A stretch of DNA of 64,000 nucleotides from Apoda limacodes (GCA_946406115.1 OX291548.1:4886373-4950372), one strand, 5' to 3'; counted from the stretch's first letter, positions 1 to 11,429 are shown. The notes: a model not told the origin generated them from the sequence alone. Numbers and translations: made by a program.

Positions 1-94
1 GGCAATATTTGTAGATAAGTTTAAAATACTCTGTTGGACTGTTTGATTATGACCCTCAGCAGACTGTGTACCTATGGGTTAGACATCCGTATTG

Positions 95-800
95 TCTGTT
101 TAACCCTGAGATTCATTAGACTCCCGCTGTCTTGCTATTATGTGAAGTCTGTTGCGTCTGAACTTACGACCTTTGACATGCTGTAAAACGAATTATCGCG
201 GTTCTTGCGCGCTTTTTACTATAGTTACGGGTTTCCGACATTTTCTATCAGCTAACATAACCTTGTCGCCGGGTAGCAAAGGGGCGAGTGGCTGTGCATG
301 TGTGTGCTGACATAATAATAATAAAAAATATTATAATTGTCTATATTTTAGAATTGAATCATAATTCTTAACATTGTCCACTGGTTCTCGTAACAATTCA
401 GGGATTACGGGTAACTTCGTATTGAAACGTCTGCCCATTAGGATCTGAGCGGGAGAATCTATATCTTCTCTCGGAGTATTTCTATAATTAAATAAACTAA
501 GATAGAAATCTTGGCCTGAATCTGCACATTTTTTTAACTTATTTTTGGCTGTTTGTACAGTGTTTCACTTTTCCCATTGGACTGACTGTAACATGGCGAT
601 GAAGTTACCTGTTCTACTTCCCATTCACGCAAAATACATTTAAACTCATAAGAGCTGTAAGCCGGCCCATTATCTGTGACTAACTCGTGAGGGACGCCTA
701 GCGAATTGCTCTCTAAGAAAATTTATGACTGAACTACTATTAATGCTGTTTAGTTCTTTGACTTCGACATTACTAGAAAAATAATCTACTAATATAATAT
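95..800 (-). pseudogene. Decayed Ty3/gypsy-type integrase fragment
   Basis: Read on the minus strand in more than one frame, this stretch gives integrase-like pieces. They include a DNGP block near 655-680, a YSQSNGKSE block near 565-600, a block near 410-470 resembling the conserved NTP...P...LMGRR region, and a C-terminal piece near 230-290 containing PGDKV. The order fits the end of a retroviral-type integrase: catalytic core first, then the C-terminal domain. Frameshifts and stops break the frame, and about 80 AT-rich bases near 305-385 separate the last pieces. I see no reverse transcriptase or LTR with it, and the window edge cuts off what lies beyond position 1. It is a dead remnant unrelated in position to the intact element at 30 kb. 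Assignment to Ty3/gypsy rather than another LTR superfamily is from motif style only. Confidence 0.6.
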
Positions 801-1480
801 AGAACCGTTTTTTTTATAACCACGACACTAAGTAGATAATAGGTAGACAAACAGGCTGACTAGTCTACTAGCTATATAACATAGAAGACAGGTTCATATT
901 ATTATTATTTTATTATAACTGAACAACTGTTTAGAAATGCTAATAAATCCTTTACCTATTTAATTTCTTATTTTCTTTGATTCCAGTTAAAATTTTCATA
1001 AAAACATCGTTCTATTTTAAGATATATGTATATGAAATGGAACGATTCTTTAATTAAAACATCTAAAAAGAAAGTAAGATCTCAAAAGACACTGAAGACC
1101 ATTCACCGGGTCACAGCGGTGTCCATTCATTTAGCACTTAATTACCGTTCTAGTTAAAAAAGTTTTGTAACTAATTAAAATTCAATTCATTCCTAAGTAA
1201 GTGACAGAAAAGAGACTTTGTTATTTAAAAAGATTTTTGGCACCATGTTACATAAATATTTTTTCTTTCCATAATTATTGTAGGATAATGTATAAAAAAT
1301 ATGGGTATGATAAATATTTTTAACTATGTAGTTTTTGTTTATTTAAAATAAAGTTCCCAATAAAAAAAAGGTTACTTGTAAAATGTAAGGTAATGTAACT
1401 TAGAACGGCGGTAGAGATGTAAACTCCACGGATTCCAATGCTCTTAGAAAAAGTATAATATATATATGTAAGTGAGGTTT
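801..1480. other. AT-rich stretch without genes
   Basis: No reading frame, RNA gene or clear repeat is seen here. The sequence is AT-rich with short runs of A and T. Confidence 0.6.
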
Positions 1481-1985
1481 TATTAGAGATAACTCCTGTA
1501 TCTTTGTTGGGTTAGGCTATCAGGCTGATGGACAGCGGATGCAGAGATGGGCAGGCTCGGTGGGCACTGTACTGTGCAGCCAGGCAGGCACTTTGCGCTA
1601 CCGTCGTAAATCGTAAGCCCATACGCTAGTCGGCGACTTGGTAGTTCGTAGGCCAAGTTAGGCCTAGTCAGGTGGGAGCGATGGCCTTGGCTTAAGTGTT
1701 GGGTTCACGAGGAGTAAGCCTCTATAATAAACTATTGGTAGAGAAGGGTTCCTGAATGTATGGGTATATTCTCCTGCCACTCCATGGGGACTTCCGGCGG
1801 CTAAGGTTGGCAGAGCCTGCAGCAGCAGCACTACAACGGAGCACCCGTGGGGAGGAGAGACGGGCGACGTGATCGCCGTGCGTGCAGAATAAAAAATGCA
1901 AAAGCGTGCCCGTAGCCCCTGTACATCGCGACAAGTAGACGCCTCTGGGTTGTAGCCGGTGCTGTGCCGTGACGTTGACACTATT
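1481..1985. other. GC-rich module of unknown nature
   Basis: About 500 bases stand out as GC-rich against strongly AT-rich surroundings, including a short CAG-type triplet run near 1,820. Minus-strand frames of 105 and 70 codons overlap here, but they depend on composition, use two frames, and show no domain I recognise. It could be an untranslated exon, the 5' part of a mobile element, or a decayed gene piece. I saw no second copy in the window. Confidence 0.4.
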
Positions 1986-2175
1986 GTCTAAAACTAAACT
2001 ACTGAATCGATTTGGATAAAATTTCTATGGGACCAACTCGCAAGTATATCCTGTCGAATAAAAAACAAATCACGTAAATCGGTTCATAAAAAAAAAGTTA
2101 TGGCTGAACATCCATAAAAAAAATATACAGTCGAATTGAGAACCTCCTCCTTTTTTTGGAAGTCGGTTAAAAAAC
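1985..2175 (-). repeat. Dispersed repeat (family P), minus orientation
   Basis: The right end reads GAACCTCCTCC followed by a T run and GGAAGTCGGTTAA. This is the reverse complement of the AACCGACTTC...GGAGGTTCTCA sequence that starts at 4,557. The two copies are in opposite orientation, about 2.4 kb apart. The family is common in insect DNA in my recollection, but its class is not determined here. Confidence 0.6.
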
Positions 2176-2179
2176 CGGA

Positions 2180-3165
2180 AATGATGTCGATGAACATTAC
2201 ATTTTTTTTTAACTTATTTTAAGGATTTTTATTGAGTATTTATAAAGAAAGTGTGTAGCTTTTGTGATTTTTGAAAGTTCAAAGAAAACTAATGGCCAAA
2301 TTTCATCGCAATCTCTAACCGTCAAATTGTTGATTGACATCAAAATCCCAAATTAAAGTTGTCTCCCTTTACTGTTTAAAAACAATAACTTTACAATTTT
2401 ACTACTAGTAACGTGAATTACCAATACAGTACTACAAGTGGGGATCAAAAAGTAGTAATAAATCGATATAAAACATTAGAACATTTTTCAGGCAGAAGTT
2501 TTGATGACGGCTCTGGCTTGACATAAAATGAATGAAATTTCAAAATGTGACTGTGTGTTTAAATACCTTTAACTTATACCTACTAGTGAAGGTTTAAGCA
2601 AGCTCTCTATCTTTCTTAGATTTTTGTGAATACTAGAAATATCCGATTATCATTACTTTTCGATCTCCCCTCGTATATAATACAGTTTCGATCAGATGTT
2701 AAGTCGAGCAGAAAACTAAACAAAGTTGTGTTCCAATTCTAGACACATTGTGAAAATCACTATAGGCTTTTCAAATAGGTTCAATTGACCTCAGCTTCAA
2801 CTACATTTTTCATTTCGCTTCTGTTTTATTGGTTTGCATAAAGATTAGATGATAAAGGTTTTGTTTCCTAAACATGTTTAACTATTTGAACTTTACCCAG
2901 TTATCCTCGACTGTTAGTGTTTGTGATTTGTAAAGCAACCACTGTAACACACGCCCCAAGCTCATTGAATCGTTAAGATAATTCTACCACAGTACAATAG
3001 ACACACTGCACTGACTGGCCTCATAACACTCTGTATATTAACAACTAAATATATTCATTAAACTATACATAATGCTGTATAGTGTATAGTGTATTTATAT
3101 TCTAAAAATAAAATATAATTATATAATAATTAACTAAATTTAATTATAGAATATAATGTTTTTCA
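2180..3165. other. Gene-free AT-rich stretch
   Basis: I see no coding region, RNA gene or repeat shared with the rest of the window. Long A and T runs dominate. Confidence 0.55.
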
Positions 3166-3168
3166 AAA

Positions 3169-3405
3169 TTTTTTTTTTTTTTTATACCACTAAGGTGGAA
3201 AACAAGCTTCGGTGCCCCTGGTGGTAAGCGGTCACCGCATCCTATAGGCGCTTGCAACACCTGGGGCATCGCTCGCGCGTTGCCAACCCTTCAAATATCT
3301 TATAACTTCTTTCTTGAATAACCTCATGCTGTAGTCTTTAAAGAAAACCTTGGCAGGTAGCTCATTCAACAACCTTAGCGGGAGGAATTTTCTAAATATA
3401 ATAAA
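3169..3405 (-). mobile_element. LINE family L, 3' end fragment
   Basis: A T run is followed by ATACCACTAAGGTGG and then about 220 bases matching the 3' end of the longer copy at 7,419-9,106. The orientation is the same: minus strand, with the poly-A tail appearing as poly-T on the left. It covers only the last codons of the reverse transcriptase gene and the short 3' untranslated region. This is the usual 5'-truncated LINE insertion. It is more diverged than the 7.4 kb copy. Confidence 0.8.
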
Positions 3406-3409
3406 TATA

Positions 3410-4390
3410 TATTTTTTTCTTCAAAACTATGTACCTACATATTCATAAACCTAACTGTCATAACCAGGAGCTGCAATTTAGTAAAAAATCTCGTACGTAT
3501 ATGTGTTATGGTTCCAAAGTTTAACCCCTATGATAAAATTAATAGCCTATATACTAGCCATGGGCTTAGTAACTCCGGACAAAGATTGAATATGTCACAT
3601 ATCATTCCGATTAAAGATACATATCCGCTTCGCATATCCATATCCGCTTAATATATCCGCGGAAATATTCAATTTTCTGGAACACCGCGGTCAAACGAAT
3701 CCTCGGATCGATTTCGTACCTTTTAATCACGAGTGCACAAATCGTTAGTATATCCCTCGTTTGTTTTAGATAGATACTATTTGATATCCCTTAATACTTG
3801 ATAGGCTTAGGACTATCAAATAGTTATAGGGTTAGTAATAGGGCTTTGTTTGACTAGTTATTTCTTAGGTTAAGATACAATTTCAGACTATGACTGTAAC
3901 ATTTATAAAGTATTTTTTTTATTCACAATACGCAATTTTAACACAAAAATTTTATAGGTGTAAATGTTTACACAGTTTAGTACTTATACACAAACAAATC
4001 CTACCAGGAAAGTAAACGATAATAATTATTTATAAACAAACACTCATCAAATACACTAGTAATCATTGACACTTATGTTATATTTTTCTAACAGATATTC
4101 ACGCGCACGTCACAAAGCAGAGGTGATACTTAAAACTATTGTTTAAGAGTCCTGTATTGATGTTTTAAAACTATGGTAATCTTGCCTATACACAAAGCAG
4201 CTTAATTAAATGTGCAACAAGAATAGTTAGCCATCCAATGACTGAGCATAAGCAATGTTGCTTAACATTGCACCTCAGTTCAAAATATTTTTTTTTTATT
4301 TACGGTGTGCTTCGGATAAACCTATTTTTTTTAATTTAAATACGTATTTTAATCACGCCACAGTCGTAAGGAGTTCTTTGTATTTTGCGT
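3410..4390. other. Gene-free stretch with a degenerate ATATCCGC run
   Basis: Nothing coding is supported. Near 3,620-3,665 the word ATATCCGC recurs three or four times at irregular spacing, a degenerate short tandem pattern. The rest is AT-rich. Confidence 0.5.
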
Positions 4391-4394
4391 TTGT

Positions 4395-4507
4395 TAACCG
4401 TGGTACACCCAGTAGTACACTCAGGGGTACCACGGTTACTTTTTCCTAACCGTGGTACACCAGTGGTACCACGGTTAGTTTTTTCTAACCGTAGTACACC
4501 AGTGGTT
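4395..4507. repeat. Three tandem CCGTGGTAC palindromic units
   Basis: Unit 1 (4,395-4,438) and unit 2 (4,447-4,477) each begin TAACCGTGGTAC and end GTACCACGGTTA. Each can therefore form a perfect 12 bp stem, with loops of about 20 and 7 bases. Unit 3 (4,486-4,507) keeps the left arm with one change but has lost most of the right arm. T-rich spacers of 8 bases separate the units. No protein is involved. The units may be a fold-back end of a mobile element or a small satellite seed. Confidence 0.8.
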
Positions 4508-4551
4508 GCATGTATGCGATAAATACACGTGTTTTCTTTCTGTCTTTCTAC

Positions 4552-4700
4552 TTTTTAACCGACTTCAAAAAAAAGGAGGTTCTCAGTTTGAACTGTATGT
4601 ATGAATGAATGTATGTTTGTATGAATGTATGCTGGTCCGCAATTATTTCGCATTTGGCTTAACCGATTTTGATGCGGTTTTATTTCTTCTAATTTTTAAC
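4552..4700 (+). repeat. Dispersed repeat (family P), plus orientation
   Basis: The word AACCGACTTC followed by an A run and GGAGGTTCTCA starts at 4,557, and AACCGACTTCAATAAAAG recurs at 4,699. The stretch between contains ATGAATGTATG-type short repeats. It is the partner of the inverted copy at 1,985-2,175. Confidence 0.6.
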
Positions 4701-5725
4701 CGACTTCAATAAAAGACTTAATCATTTAATTAACAACTCAACTGTCAAAATAATAATTTCGAAATTGAACTATATTACTGCAAAAAATTGAATATATCTT
4801 ATTATACCTTTTACAAAAAAATATATATTTCAAATGAGTTCCACAGGGAAAAAGCTGTTAAAGCTTGAATGTTGGTCTGGGTACCTGATATCTCGATTCA
4901 GTATTTGCATTCAATTTCCGTTTACGAGCACAGATCGGCGTGGAGGCACTGTAGACTTTACCTGATACTTTATCCTTGTTAGAGTCCTCATAAAAATCAG
5001 TAACTGAGACTTCATTTTTTTATATTTTTGGAGTTAGGGCAATTTCAAACGAATGATATGTTTTGTGTTTGTAAGTTAACTAGCTTTTATGTTTATGTGC
5101 TAGTATGACGTACACTATTCATGTACGTTTTTAAGTTGTTACGTGTTTTAACTTGGCGGTACTTATTAAACATGTGGTTGTTGAAAAATTCCATGAGCTA
5201 GTGACATAAAAAAAACTTTGCTAATAAAGTGTAGATAAATGAGATAAAGGATTTAATAGTAATTTCAAAATAATTGGTAATACCGACTGCAACGATACAA
5301 TATTTATGCCTTAACATTTTTGTAATGCTATGTTTTTATTAAGGGTTTAGCGTGAAGATTTGCATTAGTAAACAATTCTCAATATACGTACTAACTATAG
5401 CAAAATGCATCTTTAAATTAGAATGGCGCTTTTAAATGTACAAATTTAGTTATTTGATGCATTGCTGGGAATAAGTTATGATTTATTCTATGAAATGTTA
5501 AAAGCTAACAAAATATAAGTATAAATGACTCATATGTATAATTTTAAATCTTAGAATAAAATCGTTAAAAGTATGATGCAAAAAAAGGTAAATTAAACTT
5601 ACGAAATTTCAACATCAACACACAATTAATTGTAATAGGTAGTTTAAAGTTAGTAATCTTACCCCAGATTCGTGGATTCAGACTCTATACAAAATTAATT
5701 TTGAACCAGCGGCACATGATTTTTT
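4701..5725. other. Gene-free AT-rich stretch
   Basis: No supported gene, RNA or repeat. Short frames are composition noise. Confidence 0.55.
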
Positions 5726-5730
5726 TTTTA

Positions 5731-5813
5731 AATCAAACGTTGATTGGAGTTTGGTTTGAAACGAACGTTGTTTGAGGTTATTTTAAAACGAACTTTGATT
5801 GGAGGTTGTTTAA
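5731..5813. repeat. 27-29 bp tandem repeat, three units
   Basis: Units at 5,731-5,759, 5,760-5,786 and 5,787-5,813 share the pattern AAACGAACGTTGATTGGAGG followed by TT-rich bases. Each unit has several substitutions. It is a minisatellite-like array with no coding role seen. Confidence 0.7.
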
Positions 5814-6500
5814 GGGATATAGAAATGGCAACACGCTTCATAATTATGCGCTTCAAAGGTAGTTTCATAACTTTTACCCGGATACAATTTTATTCAAAAA
5901 ATTTAACGTAGGATAAATCGGGGTCTCTCTAGAGAGGAGTTGTTTTGTAATCCGCATTTTCATGTTCCTATTAATTTTAATGCCTTAAATGTTTATGCTT
6001 ATGTTATTGGAAATTTTAAAATGTTGAATATAGCCGCGAAAGTTTAAGTTACTTAGAACTTTTATAATATTGAAAACACCTGCGAGACACCTGAGTGAGT
6101 CGTCTAACAACCATTAGGGTAGATTCGTACAATAAAAATCTAACAATGATAGAAGTTAGTTTTCTTGGTTTTTACGTATTCCGTATAATAGTATGACGTG
6201 TAAGTTTATTTGAATTTACCCAGGGTTTGTTAGAATTTTACAAACATTCAGAAGATCATATTAATTTTTCTATTAGGATTTTATTAATTTAGGATAGTTA
6301 AACCGTTTTATCTAGTTCATATTAATCCAGGACTCCATAATAATACCCCAACCAACAAAACTAATATTATACTTCAAAGATATTATTTTTTTTCTTCGTT
6401 AAAATTAATTTAATTTTAATAATGATGAGAAAACTGTTAGAGAGGGGTAAGTGGCGATAAAAGTGGCCGATCCCATGTACACAGAACATTCTGTTACCAC
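5814..6500. other. Gene-free AT-rich stretch
   Basis: Nothing recognisable beyond AT-rich sequence. Confidence 0.5.
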
Positions 6501-6504
6501 TAAA

Positions 6505-6700
6505 GTCAAAAGCCAAAGTCAAAATGGTTTATTCAAATAAGGATTTTACAATCACTTTTGAATCGTCAAAGTTATAAAACATTATTTTTTGAACCCTCCC
6601 ACCTTCCCGCCGGTTCACAATGTTGCTGATTTCTACCGAGAAGAATCCGGCAATCACTACTTAACGAAACGCTGCCCTAAGAAGAGGAGAACACTACTTA
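6505..6700 (-). repeat. Probable retroelement 3' tail, minus orientation
   Basis: The sequence runs from AAAGTCAAAATGGTTTATTC through a block containing CACTTTTGAATCGTCAAAG and CTACCGAGAAGAA. I recall this as a frequent lepidopteran dispersed repeat, usually read on the opposite strand. There is no second copy in this window, so the call rests on memory alone. Confidence 0.35.
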
Positions 6701-7418
6701 ACTGTCGACGCTTGTGGGTCACGAAGAACTACTGGGAACTACATTGGGTGAAATAACAGCTACATTGTGCCATTATTACGAGTAAGTCAATACTTTTATA
6801 CTAGAACTTATTAGAGGAAAAGTGTCAGAGAAAATATTGTATGTTTCTTGTGAAATCGTTTAGGTTGTGTTTGCTCGAAGGCTTATTTCAATTGAAGATG
6901 TCTAGTCTCTAACGTTTAAACATCGTCATGACGTCTTCGCCTTTTCTGTCGGTTAGAAATTTATGGTAGAAAGAAATCTCAATTACCTCAATAGGAAGAA
7001 ATATATTAACGGACCTTGTTCTGGGACACTTTCACTATTTTGGCTAGTCAGCTAGTGATGGTGATGTATCTCGTAAGGGGGCGCCTCATAAACCTACCTT
7101 CAGGTCGCATGTACTGAATACTTAGGTACCTCGTTCCCGCTCTACTAAAACCAACGGATTTAGCAATCGTATGGATTTTACTTTCAAACGTGGAAGTAGT
7201 AAAAATTAGGGTTCCTTTGCGTAAGGATGACAGGAAAATCATAATCCTTTTTAGTATGTATCGTCTAGCTATGATATTCCAGTATTTGCTTTATTCAAGT
7301 GTTGTTGTACAGACACAAAAAAGGAGATTTGGTTTTGTCGCAACTTAAGATATGGTGAAAACTCAAAATGGACGTAATTTATGATCGTAGATTTAGCCAT
7401 ATTCATTTTCTTGTTAAC
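6701..7418. other. Gene-free stretch
   Basis: A 64-codon minus-strand frame at 7,048-7,242 has no recognisable domain and I do not call it. No RNA gene or shared repeat is seen. Confidence 0.5.
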
Positions 7419-7484
7419 TTTTTTTTTTTTTTTTTATACCACTAAGGTGGCAAACAAGCCTACGGTCCGCCTGATGGTAAGCGG

Positions 7485-8219
7485 TCACCGTAGCCTATGG
7501 ACGCTTGCAACACCAAGGGCATCACTCGCGCGTTGCCGACCCTTCAGAAATCTAATAACTTCTTTTTTGAAGAACTCCATACTATAGTCCTTAGAGAAAA
7601 CCTTGGCAGGGAGCTCATTCCACAACCTAAGCGTTCGCGGGAGGAAGTTTCTCTGAAACCGCACTGTACGCGACCATTTCGGTTCTAAAGTGTGAGAATG
7701 AATTCCCTGCCGATGGTAGAAAGTAGCCGTGGGCATCATTTCAAACAATTCCTCAGAACACAACCCATTGTACAAGCGGTAAAACACACACAGGGAGGCA
7801 AAGTCTCTCCTCAGACTTAGGGGCTCGATACCGCAAGTGAGTTTGGGATCGTCAACAATTCTCACAGCCCGTCGTTGAACCGAGTCAAAAGGGCCCAGCT
7901 GGTATCCGGGTGCACCCGCCCAGAGATGGCAGCAGTACTCCATATGGGGTCGAACTTGCGACTTGTAAAGTAACAATCTTTGCCCCGACGTGAAGTACTG
8001 CTTCGCTCTGTTGAGTACACCAAGTTTTTTGGACGCCAGCTTTACCTTGTCTAGCAAGTTATCTCGGAACTGAACATCGCTGTAGATATCGACACCAAGG
8101 ATCCCAATGCTCTTGGAGATGGAGAGGGGAGTGTTCTGGAATTGTGAGACTACAGGGAATGGGGTTTTCTTAGCGGTGAACGCGCAGACTTGTGTCTTTG
8201 AATGGTTGAATCGGACCAA
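7485..8219 (-). pseudogene. C-terminal part of LINE family L reverse transcriptase
   Basis: A 244-codon open stretch on the minus strand with no ORF start of its own; it is the tail of a longer ORF2-type protein. It contains LGVDIYSDVQFRDNL followed by the RLLLYKSQVRPHMEYCCHLW block, typical of the region after the palm in CR1/Jockey-type reverse transcriptases. It ends near a conserved LWNELPAKVF block. The catalytic YADD lies upstream at 8,349-8,360 in another frame, so this piece is not a working enzyme. The same C-terminal block is present in the plus-strand copy at 54,866-55,390. Confidence 0.8.
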
Positions 8220-8231
8220 GTTTTCCCGTCC

Positions 8232-9084
8232 TCAGTCAGAGACCTTGGACAGACCGATCTCGATTTGAGACACAAGTTGTTCTCGTTTTTCCTTCACAAC
8301 AGAACGAGGGATGCTTGCTCGGCCCTTGTAATAAGCGTCTCCAGTACTGTCATCTGCATAGCAATGTATGTTGTTGATCTCCAACATATCATTGACGTGC
8401 AGTAGAAACAGCGTAGGAGACAGCACAGAGCCTTGCGGGACACCAGCATTAATGTCCATGCTATCAGAGCAACTACCGTCAACTAAGGCTCGTATGCGTC
8501 TGCTGAAAAGCTAGCTACCCATTTGCACAAACCCTCGGGCACTCCGTAAGATGGCAACTTCGATAGAAGACCCCGGTGCCAGACCCGATCGAACGCCTTC
8601 GCTATGTCTAGGCTACATGCCAATGCCTCCCCCTTGGAGTGTGAGATACTCTAGAAGTTCACCAGTGGAGCGACCGTGGCGAAAGCCATATTGACGGTCG
8701 CTGATCAGGTCATGTTTTTCTAGGTATCTCAAAAGCTGTGTGTTGATCACACGCTCCATCACCTTGGAGAGGAGAGAGGTAATAGCGATAGGCCTGTAAT
8801 TCGATGGATCTGATCTATCGCCCTTTTTGGGCACCGGGTGCACATTCGCAGTCTTCCATGAAGACGGAAATTGCCTAGTATAAGGAAAGCGCGAAGAGGT
8901 GCGTGAGTACAGGACATAACTCAGGAGCACACTGCTTAAGCACCACGTCTAGGGAAAGCAACGCCCGCCGGACCTCTCGCTGTGTTATAGAGATTTCCGG
9001 TATGGTCTTACCGCACCACGGTAAAGTAGGTGGTACAGCGCCTTCGTCGTTCATATTCGAGTTGGAGGCAAAGAGACTGCCCAA
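8232..9084 (-). pseudogene. Fingers and palm pieces of LINE family L reverse transcriptase
   Basis: Three separate minus-strand frames (8,875-9,084, 8,613-8,930 and 8,232-8,459) carry consecutive pieces of one reverse transcriptase. They show FPSSWKTANVHPVPKKGD and NYRPIAITSLL (fingers), YGFRHGRSTGELLEYL, then VPQGSVLSPTLF and YADD (palm). Two of the three catalytic aspartates are visible in YADD. The region holding the first (the usual D.SKAFD block) is missing or scrambled between about 8,460 and 8,615. Frame changes and a probable deletion make this a dead copy. Confidence 0.8.
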
Positions 9085-9169
9085 TAGATCGGCTTTCTCT
9101 TTTTTGCACTATGGGCTATTATTTTGCTTTCTCTCTCGATGAGTGAGAGTGAGATAGTGGGCAGGGTTT

Positions 9170-9522
9170 CGAAGTTTCATAGAACATTTCATTATCTTAT
9201 TTATATTTTTAAATCAATAAGGCGTTCAACTACCTACTTATTTAAATATTTTTTTTAATAAAATCATGAGTCACACAATGATTTGGATCATATGACCACC
9301 AAATCTCACCATCTCAGGTGCAATTGAGGCAAAACAATTTCCACTTCCTCACTAGCAGTAAATTAAGAGCATTTTGTCCTCATCCAGGTAAAGCGGGAAG
9401 ACTTTGTCCCAATTGACCAATGACCACTGGGGGCTAAATTCCACCTATTTTAGCACCGGTAGTACATTGGGATATAATCACAAACTCACTGGTGGTCAAC
9501 ATAAAAAACCAGCCAAGTTTTT
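9170..9522. other. Gene-free stretch between two LINE pieces
   Basis: No coding or RNA feature is seen. Around 9,290-9,500 the base composition is more mixed than the surroundings, but there is no match to other parts of the window. Confidence 0.5.
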
Positions 9523-9722
9523 TTCCATACCACTAAGTTAAACAAGCTTACGGTTTGCCTGATGGTAAGCGGTTACCGCTGCCCATGGTCGCTTGCAACA
9601 CCTAGGGAATCACTCGCACGTTGCCGACCCTTCAGAAATCTAATAAATTCTTTTTTAAAGGATCCTATACTGTAGTCCTTGCTTGGCAGGGAGCCCTTTA
9701 AAACCGCACTGTACGTGACCAT
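9523..9722 (-). mobile_element. LINE family L, 3' end fragment
   Basis: From CCATACCACTAAG, about 200 bases match the 3' end of family L in the minus orientation, including CGGTTTGCCTGATGGTAAGC and the CACTCGCACGTTGCCGACCC block. The poly-T is reduced to a short run. It is a third, independently truncated copy. Confidence 0.75.
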
Positions 9723-9744
9723 CTAGAGCATAAGGCTCCATGTA

Positions 9745-9962
9745 GAGCGACTTTTAATTTTTGTTGGCTGTCCATGTATTTGTGACATTTGAGATGATGA
9801 TTTGATGCATTGTCTCTTATTGTTTAAATAATCATTTATCCAGTCCTTAGCTTTATCTCTGACTCCATACCATTCCAGATTTTCCAATAGAGTTTCATGT
9901 TCCACAAAATCAAAAGCTTTACTCATATCTAAAAATAGTAGGAATTTAACAAGGTAATACAA
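9745..9962 (-). pseudogene. Reverse transcriptase fragment of a second LINE
   Basis: The minus strand encodes LDMSKAFDFVEHETLLENL and WINDYLNNKRQ. This is the first catalytic-aspartate block (D.SKAFD) of a LINE reverse transcriptase and the segment after it. The protein sequence differs from family L, so it comes from another LINE. Only about 70 codons remain, and neither the YADD motif nor a tail is attached. It abuts the family L tail on its left. Confidence 0.7.
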
Positions 9963-9969
9963 CCGGTGT

Positions 9970-10560
9970 TATTGTGTTATGTAAACGTAGTTGGCCCGGA
10001 AGATTTGTTCTCTCCTCTTCTTTTTAAAGAAGGTGGCACCATATTGTGGCGAGTTAAAACAAAAGGGACAACAAAGAACCTTCTCTATGAAAAAACAAAT
10101 AAATAAATGGATTATATGGATTACAATGTGTCAATTGTTTAAAGTGTCTGAACTAAACTGCATAGTAATATTGTGTTAAGGCACAAAAACTCTCTTTCTG
10201 GATTCTGTTGCTAGATAGTCAAAACTACTCTTATAGTTTCGTCATGTTTGGCCGTCCATCGGTCCGTATTTCTCAGCCTTATATAGCAAAATTTGCAACT
10301 TTTCAAAAATTCTATTGAAATTTTATATAAAGGTGTTCTATTTGAACTAATTCCAATTTTGTAATGGAATTGAGGAAATGTATTAAATTAGTTTAACGTT
10401 AACATTTTAAGTGATTTTTTAATTTTTTAAATAAGTCTAAAAGAACCAAAGGTAATATTTCCACAAGTAACGTAAAATTGATTCAAGTAAACGAAAAGGC
10501 ATCTTCAAAATGTAAACTCCATGAACCCCATATCATAATCAACTGAATGTGTTTATTGAA
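9970..10560. other. Gene-free AT-rich stretch
   Basis: No supported gene. A 62-codon plus-strand frame at 9,991 has no domain and is not called. Confidence 0.5.
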
Positions 10561-10569
10561 TATTGTGGA

Positions 10570-10780
10570 TGTCACGAACCTCTATTTACGGTAATCTACG
10601 AAGTGAAAACTTGTGTCCCGCCGTCCCTGACTGCTATGGGTGTACAATATCGAATACGTGAAGTTACCTTTAAGAGTCAATATTGGATGCTATATGAATA
10701 TATATTGTATATTATATCGTAGATATATACTTTATCAGCATCAAATCGTTAGTCAAGTTAAATTAATGTTTCGTTTTTTA
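10570..10780 (+). repeat. Dispersed repeat shared with 20.6 kb
   Basis: The blocks AACCTCTATTT, GGTAATCTACG.AGTGAAAAC and a following AT-rich TATATA...TCAGCAT segment recur in the same order at 20,630-20,800. Identity is moderate. The class is unknown. Confidence 0.55.
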
Positions 10781-10859
10781 TTGCATAAATATTTCTTAAC
10801 AAAAGTATACTTTCATTACGTGGATTTTTTTGAGAATAATCATTTTAAATAGATATACA

Positions 10860-11400
10860 AGTTTTTGTCCAATACAGCTGCCAAATGAGTAATGGCTACA
10901 CTTTTAGCAATTTTTATGACTTTGTTAAAGTACATAAAATAACCTTAAAACGTTTGCAGGAGACTGTATAAAAAGTTAGAGCCTTTTTATAATAATAATA
11001 AAATGTTTCCTTATTTATCGATCGCTGATCTTGAGCTTTTACCATCCATAAACTTTCGGCAGATATTTTTTTTAATTGTTAAGAATGAAATAAGACGTTT
11101 AATTTAAAAAACATAAAGTAAGAAAGGTAATAAAGAAAAACAACTATTCTCAACATATCCCATCTCGGAGGATATGCTCATTTAAATTGCACGAATTATT
11201 TTAAGTATTCCGGTTTCAAAATGTTCATTTTTTGAAATTAAAACTGTGTACAACAACATTGAATTGTAGTTCATTTCGATCATAGACTTCACGTTCTGTT
11301 CTATGAACTGCACCATAGCCTGACTAAATTGGCCAAGCTATATTTCCGTTGTTTAGAATCTCCTTAACATCACGAAATTTTTTACCGAAACCAGTTTAGC
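10860..11400. other. Gene-free AT-rich stretch
   Basis: Nothing beyond AT-rich sequence is seen. Confidence 0.5.
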
Positions 11401-11429
11401 TAACTTCTACGAAACTTTGTGTACTCTAC

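Larger units (their letters stand above)
7419..9106 (-). mobile_element. LINE family L, longest copy, broken reverse transcriptase
   Basis: Minus-strand non-LTR retrotransposon, truncated at its 5' side near 9,106. It ends in a poly-A tail (T run at 7,419-7,435) after a short 3' untranslated region. Read 9,106 to 7,485, it encodes reverse transcriptase blocks in order. These are an N-terminal piece (about 8,880-9,084), the fingers with NYRPIAITSLLSKVMER (about 8,740-8,810), the GFRHGRSTGE region near 8,660, the palm with VPQGSVLSP near 8,430 and YADD at 8,349-8,360, then a 244-codon C-terminal thumb and connection region (7,485-8,219). At least three frame changes or stops separate these pieces, so no full enzyme can be made. 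The sequence style fits the CR1/Jockey group, but the clade is not settled. Other pieces of the same family lie at 3.2, 9.5, 11.4, 12.9 and 54.9 kb. Confidence 0.85.

Noticed and set aside
1664..1981. 105-codon minus-strand frame
   Set aside because: GC-rich composition opens several frames at once. There is no domain or conserved motif, so only the island is reported.
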